Source of the DNA: Mycobacterium genavense ATCC 51234
GTDB lineage: Bacteria; Actinomycetota; Actinomycetes; Mycobacteriales; Mycobacteriaceae
Direction: 5' to 3'
DNA: 64,000 nucleotides
Assembly (NCBI RefSeq): GCF_000526915.1
Contig: NZ_JAGZ01000001.1
Span: 806,001 to 870,000 of the forward strand
A model generated the notes under the pieces. That model was not told the DNA's origin. It searched no databases and saw nothing but the letters and a program-made list of their open reading frames with translations. The stretch's first letter is position 1, and each line of letters opens with the position of its first letter. The translations under genes and the position numbers were made by a program. Shown here piece after piece: positions 59,463-64,000 of this stretch.

Positions 59463-60116
59463 TCAGCAGCTGCTGGCGTGAATCTTCGCCAATAGCGAGG
59501 GATCTGACGATCCGGTGGCACCGGGGCGCAGGCTGGCCAGCACCGTGTCGATGTCGTCGTTGTGCGCCAGCGCGGTGAATTCCGTGCCGATCGCCAGGTC
59601 GACGGAGTCGTCGGCGCGGTTGTCGTTGAACAGCTCGCTGCACGGGGCGACCAGCCACACCGCGGCGGCGGCGGACCCGCCGGCCGTGCCGAAGCGGATC
59701 TGGCTTTGGCAGTTCAGCCGGGTGCCGGCGTAGAGCGGGTCGTTGGCCGCGGTCGGCTGCGCGAAGCCCAGATCCTTCATCGCGCCGGCGACGTCGGCGG
59801 CCTGGCCGCCGCGGCCGCTGGCGTTGAGCACCCGCACCTTGGTGTCGCTGAGTTTGGCCGGCGGCACGTCGGCCATGGCACTGCGTGACATTTGCTCGCC
59901 GAGCTGGGCCGGCGCCGATCCGTTCGCCGGTTGCGGGGGCGGGTTGCACACCTGCGCCTCGCGAACTCTCGGGGGCCGCGTCAGCACCACCGTCCACACC
60001 ACGCCGGTGACCACGACCAGCAAAACCAGCACGATGATCGCGGGTCGGGGATTGCGACGCCGAAACGGCCGACCATGCTTGTCGAAGGCGGTACCCTCGG
60101 TGATTTGTGCGACCAC
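59463..60116 (-). CDS. cei: Envelope integrity protein Cei (LytR_C domain)
   Basis: 217 residues from GTG 60116 (VVAQITEGTAFDKHGRPF). Basic cytoplasmic start, one membrane helix (PAIIVLVLLVVVTGVVWTVVL), then an outer LytR_C domain (VRVLNASGRGGQAADVAGAM, QIRFGTAGGSAAAAVWLVAPC, AIGTEFTALAHNDDID). Cysteines VCNPP, NCQSQ, PCSEL and the last Cys may form disulfides. Rv2700 (cei) of M. tuberculosis is needed for envelope integrity and virulence. Confidence 0.9.
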   Translation of the reverse strand: MVAQITEGTAFDKHGRPFRRRNPRPAIIVLVLLVVVTGVVWTVVLTRPPRVREAQVCNPPPQPANGSAPAQLGEQMSRSAMADVPPAKLSDTKVRVLNASGRGGQAADVAGAMKDLGFAQPTAANDPLYAGTRLNCQSQIRFGTAGGSAAAAVWLVAPCSELFNDNRADDSVDLAIGTEFTALAHNDDIDTVLASLRPGATGSSDPSLLAKIHASSC

Positions 60117-60298
60117 AGCTGCACTGTAGCCGCACACCAAATCCACTGTTTAAAGGCCGATATGAGGGTCAACCCGGGGGTGTGAGGTAAATCACAATCG
60201 AATCGCCCGGGTTCCGGGCACGAATCGTTTGGTGGATGCGTTCGACGCTGGTACAAAGCGTTGCTTGAGGTAACGCAGGCATGTGAGGGGATTGGACG

Positions 60299-60601
60299 AT
60301 GCCTACCGACTATGACGCTCCACGGCGTACCGAAACCGACGATGTTTCGGAGGACTCGCTGGAGGAGCTCAAGGCTCGACGGAACGAGGCGGCGTCGGGT
60401 GTTGTCGACGTAGACGAATCCGAGTCAGCCGAGAACTTCGAACTGCCTGGGGCCGACCTGTCCGGCGAGGAGCTGTTGGTTCGGGTCATTCCGAAACAAG
60501 CCGACGAGTTCACCTGCTCGAGTTGCTTTTTGGTGCAACACCGCAGTCGACTGGCCAGCGAGAAGAACGGCGTGATGATCTGCACCGACTGCGCGGCCTG
60601 A
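60299..60601 (+). CDS. DUF4193 zinc-binding protein (Rv2699c-like)
   Basis: 100 residues. Acidic first half, then the DUF4193 zinc motif FTCSSCFLVQHRSRLA and ICTDCAA. The N-terminus PTDYDAPRRTETDDVSEDSLEEL is the strict actinobacterial signature. ATG 60299. Often reported as an essential-gene neighbour of sigA, but its role is unknown. Converges with the DUF3093 gene. Confidence 0.88.
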   Translation: MPTDYDAPRRTETDDVSEDSLEELKARRNEAASGVVDVDESESAENFELPGADLSGEELLVRVIPKQADEFTCSSCFLVQHRSRLASEKNGVMICTDCAA

Positions 60602-60605
60602 TCGG

Positions 60606-61085
60606 TCAGCTGCGTAATGCCGACAGCACCCGGTCGGGGTGACGGCAGCTCACCATCCAGTACGGCGTCGGGTCGTCTGGGTCGTCGAGGACCAGCAAAA
60701 TCATCGGCCCTACCCACGCGCGATGCAGGACGTATGTGGCGGGGTCGAGTTGGCGCCCCAGCGCCGCGGACTTCGCGGTGGGCGCTATCTCCGCGGATCG
60801 GGCGATCACGGTGACCGGCAGGTGGGCTTCCCCGGCCCACAGCTGCACCTCGCCGTCGTCGGCGGCGGTGACCCAGATTTCGATGCGGCCCAGCCACAGC
60901 AGGGCGCCGACGGCCACGATGAACAACACCACGAACGGCAGCCAGTCGGGGAGCGCCTTGACACCCATGTTGACTTCGACGGCGATCAGGGTGGCCAGCG
61001 CGAACGCCGGTGGCCACCACCACCAGGGGACCCACAGCCGCTCGCGATATCGCACGCTGTGCGGCGCGACGCGCGTACTCGACAC
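60606..61085 (-). CDS. DUF3093 membrane protein (Rv2698-like)
   Basis: 159 residues from GTG 61085. Two adjacent membrane helices ([20 protein letters not shown] and [18 protein letters not shown]), then a beta-rich cytoplasmic domain ([27 protein letters not shown]). Function unknown. Diverges from dut with 25 bases between, so promoters overlap. Confidence 0.83.
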   Translation of the reverse strand: MSSTRVAPHSVRYRERLWVPWWWWPPAFALATLIAVEVNMGVKALPDWLPFVVLFIVAVGALLWLGRIEIWVTAADDGEVQLWAGEAHLPVTVIARSAEIAPTAKSAALGRQLDPATYVLHRAWVGPMILLVLDDPDDPTPYWMVSCRHPDRVLSALRS

Positions 61086-61110
61086 CCGGTCAAGGGTAGC
61101 CTGTGGCCCC

Positions 61111-61575
61111 GTGTCGACCAGTCTGGCCATCGTCCGTCTCGACCCCAGGCTTCCGCTGCCCAGCCGTGCCCACGCCGGCGACGCGGGGGTCGACCTGTTC
61201 AGCGCCCAAGACGTCACCCTGGCGCCGGGGCACCGCGCCCTGGTCTCCACCGGCGTGGCGGTCGCCATCCCGTTCGGGATGGTCGGTTTGGTGCATCCTC
61301 GCTCGGGATTGGCTGCGCGGGTTGGACTTTCGATCGTCAACAGCCCGGGTACGATCGACGCGGGCTATCGCGGCGAGATCAAGGTCGCGCTGATCAACCT
61401 CGACCCGGCCGAGCCGATCGTGGTGCGCCGCGGTGATCGGATCGCCCAGTTGCTGGTGCAGCGGGTCGAGTTGGTCGAGTTGGTCGAGGTCGCGTCGTTC
61501 GACGAGGCCGGGCTGGCCGAAACATCCCGTGGCGACGGTGGTCACGGGTCCTCCGGCGGACATGCGAGTTTGTGA
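61111..61575 (+). CDS. dut: dUTP pyrophosphatase
   Basis: 154 residues, equal to M. tuberculosis Dut. Hydrolyses dUTP to dUMP (feeding ThyX) and limits uracil in DNA. The five motifs are present: [41 protein letters not shown] and the flexible C-terminal [15 protein letters not shown] 61111. Overlaps the next gene by one base. Confidence 0.96.
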   Translation: MSTSLAIVRLDPRLPLPSRAHAGDAGVDLFSAQDVTLAPGHRALVSTGVAVAIPFGMVGLVHPRSGLAARVGLSIVNSPGTIDAGYRGEIKVALINLDPAEPIVVRRGDRIAQLLVQRVELVELVEVASFDEAGLAETSRGDGGHGSSGGHASL

Positions 61576-62318
61576 TGGCACTTGGTAGATCAGGCAAAGA
61601 CGACAGCGACGAGTCGGCGGCCGGTGGCGCGGCCGACCCGATCGACGACGAGTTCGACGAGGAGCTGGAGGGCCCGTTCGACATCGACGACTTCGACGAC
61701 CCGTCGGTCGCGGAGCTGGCCCGGCTCGACCTGGGCTCGGTGCTGATCCCGATGTCCGAGGCCGGCCAGCTGCAGGTGGAGCTGACCGAGACCGGTGTGC
61801 CGAGCGCGGTGTGGGTCGTCACGCCCAACGGGCGATTCACCATCGCCGCCTATGCCGCACCCAAGACGGGTGGCCTGTGGCGCGAGGTGGCCAGCGAGCT
61901 CGCCGACTCGCTGCGCAAGGACTCGGCACAAGTCAGCATCAAGGACGGCCCGTGGGGCCGCGAGGTGGTCGGTACCGCCTCGGGAGTGGTGCGGTTCATC
62001 GGTATCGACGGCTACCGCTGGATGATTCGCTGCGTCGTCAACGGCCCGCACGAAACCATCGAGGCCCTGGAGGGCGAGGCGCGAGCGGCGTTGGCGGACA
62101 CGGTGGTTCGCCGCGGCGACACCCCGCTGCCGGTGCGCACACCGCTGCCGGTGAACCTGCCCGAGCCGATGGCCGAGCAGCTGCGTCAGGCCGCTATGCA
62201 ACAGGCGCAGCAGGCCGCCGAACACGGCGATGCCCAGCAGCCGTCCAACGAGCCGGCCGCCCGGCGCAGCGCGGACGGCTCGGCCATGCAACAGCTGCGC
62301 ACCACCACCGGCGGGTAG
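61575..62318 (+). CDS. DUF3710 protein (Rv2696c-like)
   Basis: 247 residues from ATG 61575, touching the dut stop (GTG 61572 also possible). Acidic start, then DUF3710: VAELARLDLGSVLIPM, TETGVPSAVWVVTPNGRFTIAAYAAPK, VASELADSLRKDSAQVSIKDG, FIGIDGYRWMIRCVVNGP. C-terminal Gln/Ala-rich helix. Function unknown. Likely one transcript with dut. Confidence 0.85.
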   Translation: MALGRSGKDDSDESAAGGAADPIDDEFDEELEGPFDIDDFDDPSVAELARLDLGSVLIPMSEAGQLQVELTETGVPSAVWVVTPNGRFTIAAYAAPKTGGLWREVASELADSLRKDSAQVSIKDGPWGREVVGTASGVVRFIGIDGYRWMIRCVVNGPHETIEALEGEARAALADTVVRRGDTPLPVRTPLPVNLPEPMAEQLRQAAMQQAQQAAEHGDAQQPSNEPAARRSADGSAMQQLRTTTGG

Positions 62319-62429
62319 CCCGCACCCGCGGGCTCGCGTGTGAATCCGTGGCCGTGACCGTGTATTGCGGGCGGCCCCAAAACACAGGCAAAGCCATGAG
62401 CGCACACCGAAAGTCGTGACCGCGGACCG

Positions 62430-63128
62430 TTACACGTCGGCCAGTGCCGCCAGACACGCCGCCCCGAGTGTGGCGGCATCCGCGCCGATCTGATCGAGCG
62501 TCACCGTCCGCAGCGCCGCGCGCGGCGCCGCGGCCACCCAATCGACACCGGCCTGCAGCGGATGAATCGGATCGTCGACCGCCGACGCCACGCCGAGCGG
62601 CGCGGCCAGGGGGTTGAGTTCGTCACAGCTGGGCGCGACATAGGCCGCCGCTTCGTCCATCGCGTCTGGCAGCAACGGCCACTGGGCAAGCCAGGACCGG
62701 GCCAGCTCGTCGCCCAACCAGGACGGGCTGGAGGCACGCATCTGTGCGGTCGCCGCGGCCAGGCCGTCGGCGCGTAGCGTCGACGCCGAATACCGCGCCG
62801 CGAGTGCGGCCGGCGCCGATCCCGGCGGCCCCGCCCAGGCGGGCAGCGCGGCCAGCACGGCGACCGTTTGGCTTGGATGCACGAGTGCCCAGGCGACCGC
62901 CACCGCTGCTCCGATCGAGATTCCGCCGACGGCGATGGGCCCGTCGCGCGCGGCGTCGTCCAACGCGGAAAGGTAGCCGCCGACCAGACGATCGGGTCGC
63001 GGCGCGGGGGCGATCAGCCGTGCGCCGACGCCGCGCAACGGCCCGGAAAACGCCCGATCGACGTACACGTCGTCGGAGCCGGTTCCGGGCAACAGCACCG
63101 CCGTGACACCCCGCAGATCGACAGCCAC
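62430..63128 (-). CDS. Alpha/beta hydrolase fold protein (Rv2695-like)
   Basis: 232 residues. Alpha/beta hydrolase with the nucleophile elbow GGISIGAAVAVAW (serine in GISIG) and nearby LLPGTGSDDVYVDRAF. A likely acid (ASAVDDPIHPL) and histidine are present. Substrate unknown. ATG 63128. The 111-base gap to the DUF3710 gene has no feature I can support. Confidence 0.82.
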   Translation of the reverse strand: MAVDLRGVTAVLLPGTGSDDVYVDRAFSGPLRGVGARLIAPAPRPDRLVGGYLSALDDAARDGPIAVGGISIGAAVAVAWALVHPSQTVAVLAALPAWAGPPGSAPAALAARYSASTLRADGLAAATAQMRASSPSWLGDELARSWLAQWPLLPDAMDEAAAYVAPSCDELNPLAAPLGVASAVDDPIHPLQAGVDWVAAAPRAALRTVTLDQIGADAATLGAACLAALADV

Positions 63129-63262
63129 GCCCCGATACTGCCCGGCGCGACACGCGTTCGGAAATCAGTTTGATTCGGTTGGCGCCGGGGAACCAACAGG
63201 TCTACGATGTTCGTTGGCATAGATGAAGCACCGCAGCTTTTCTCCAATTGTCAGGAGTGGCC

Positions 63263-63631
63263 ATGGGTGCCCAGGGTTATTTGCGCCGTCTCACCCGTCG
63301 GTTGACGGAGGATCCGGAGCAACGCGATTCCGAGGAATTGTCCGACGAGGTCGCCAGCACTGGTGCACAGCGTGCGATCGATTGCGAACGTGGCCAAGAG
63401 GTGACGATGGTGGGCACGCTGCGCAGCGTGGAATGTAACGGCAAGGGCTGCGCGGGCGGCGTGAAGGCCGAGCTGTTCGACGGCAGCGACACCGTGACCC
63501 TGGTCTGGTTGGGCCAGCGCCGCATCCCCGGGATCGACTCGGGACGCACTTTGCGGGTGAGCGGCCGGATAGGCAAGCTGGAGAACGGCACCAAGGCCAT
63601 CTACAACCCGCACTACGAAATTCAGCGTTGA
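63263..63631 (+). CDS. OB-fold nucleic-acid-binding protein (Rv2694c-like)
   Basis: 122 residues from ATG 63263 behind CAGGAGTGG. OB-fold of the RecG/asp-tRNA-ligase type: GQEVTMVGTLRSVECNGK, VKAELFDGSDTVTLVWLG, LRVSGRIGKLENGTKAIYNPHYE. N-terminal basic region GYLRRLTRRLTEDPEQRD. Function unknown. Overlaps the next gene by TTGA. Confidence 0.85.
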   Translation: MGAQGYLRRLTRRLTEDPEQRDSEELSDEVASTGAQRAIDCERGQEVTMVGTLRSVECNGKGCAGGVKAELFDGSDTVTLVWLGQRRIPGIDSGRTLRVSGRIGKLENGTKAIYNPHYEIQR

Positions 63632-64000
63632 CACTGCCTCGTAACACTTCCGACCGCATCCACCCGGAACGCCTGCTGAGCCAGCTGGGCGGGGTTAGCG
63701 GTCTGATCTACTCGTCGCTGCCCGTCGTCACCTTCGTCGCGGCGTCCAGCCTGTTGGGGCTGGTGCCCGCGATCGGGGTCGCGCTCGGCGTGGCCGCAGT
63801 CGTCTTGGTGTGGCGGCTGATTCGCCGCGACTCGACGCAGCCGGCGTTCTCCGGGTTCGTCGGGGTCGCCGTCTGCGCGTTGATCGCCTACCTCGTCGGA
63901 GCGTCCAAGGGCTATTTCCTGCTCGGCATTTGGGTCTCGCTGTTGTGGGCCGTGGTCTTCGCCGTGTCCGTGCTGATCCGGCGACCGCTGGTCGGCTACG
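63628..64000 (+). CDS. DUF3159 membrane protein, 5' part (window edge)
   Basis: Partial, 124 codons visible to the right edge. TTG 63628 start overlaps the OB-fold stop. DUF3159 pattern: RIHPERLLSQLGGVSGLIYSSLP followed by membrane helices VVTFVAASSLLGLVPAIGVALG and FVGVAVCALIAYLVGASKGYFLLGIWV (quoted in parts). Counterpart of Rv2693c; probably the membrane partner in the Rv2694c-Rv2693c pair. The remainder lies outside the window. Confidence 0.8.
   Translation, partial: MTLPRNTSDRIHPERLLSQLGGVSGLIYSSLPVVTFVAASSLLGLVPAIGVALGVAAVVLVWRLIRRDSTQPAFSGFVGVAVCALIAYLVGASKGYFLLGIWVSLLWAVVFAVSVLIRRPLVGY

Overview
The window is a slow-growing-type Mycobacterium chromosome segment (high GC, GTG starts common, ATGA/GTGA gene overlaps, mycobacteria-specific families). 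Almost every core gene has a direct counterpart in M. tuberculosis, and most of the window follows the M. tuberculosis order from thyX (Rv2754c) down to Rv2693c. I cannot name the species.

Layout: (1) 1-6063 carries the end of tatC, helY, a DUF4333 membrane protein, a 5'-3' exonuclease (reverse strand) and pepE, matching the Rv2093c-Rv2089c block. (2) 6064-8650 is an AT-richer accessory stretch: a PknH-type sensor gene with an apparent frameshift, then the front half of a DUF7373 lipoprotein joined at about 7885-7900 to the back half of an MFS transporter. This looks like a rearrangement breakpoint joining two blocks that lie far apart in M. tuberculosis. (3) 8678-12223 holds thyX, dapA and RNase J. 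(4) 12253-14633 is an orphan ESX-1-associated cassette (espL-like, espA/espE-like, espC/espF-like); the last two each carry a frameshift. (5) 14642-24468 has a SAM methyltransferase, SDR, ABM protein, ftsK, argA, pgsA3, and the clgR-pspA-pspM envelope-stress operon with pspM frameshifted, then ephG, a glycosyltransferase and a DUF3046 protein. (6) 24529-32077 holds a FhuF-like protein, recA (no intein) and recX, an inserted PPE gene with an unfamiliar partner, miaB, a membrane protein and a DUF349 protein. (7) 32836-44655 holds a DMT-type membrane protein, a LigB-like protein, miaA, dapF, hflX, a dead fadE20, an LGFP-repeat surface protein, lexA, chiZ-like, nrdR and a nitrobindin. (8) 44658-64000 holds a PhzF-like protein, a dead alpha/beta hydrolase, PAC2, a serine protease lipoprotein, sthA, ideR, sigB, small zinc-binding proteins, a BrkB-type protein, a dead ridA, sigA, ppgK, suhB, cei, dut and several small families, ending inside a DUF3159 gene.

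Regulatory logic is visible in the DNA: LexA boxes at lexA and recA, a RecA-NDp/PafBC-type promoter at recA, and SigE-type promoters in front of clgR and sigB. These tie the DNA-damage genes (recA, recX, lexA, chiZ-like) and envelope-stress genes (clgR, pspA, sigB) to known mycobacterial circuits.

The most unusual property is gene decay: at least seven genes whose relatives are normally intact carry frameshifts or nonsense codons (sensor gene, espE-like, espF-like, pspM, fadE20, Rv2715-like hydrolase, ridA), plus a chimeric junction of two truncated genes. fadE20 and the hydrolase each have both a nonsense codon and an indel, which suggests real reductive decay rather than only sequencing error, though read-level checking is needed. 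No tRNA, rRNA, CRISPR array, IS element or prophage was seen.
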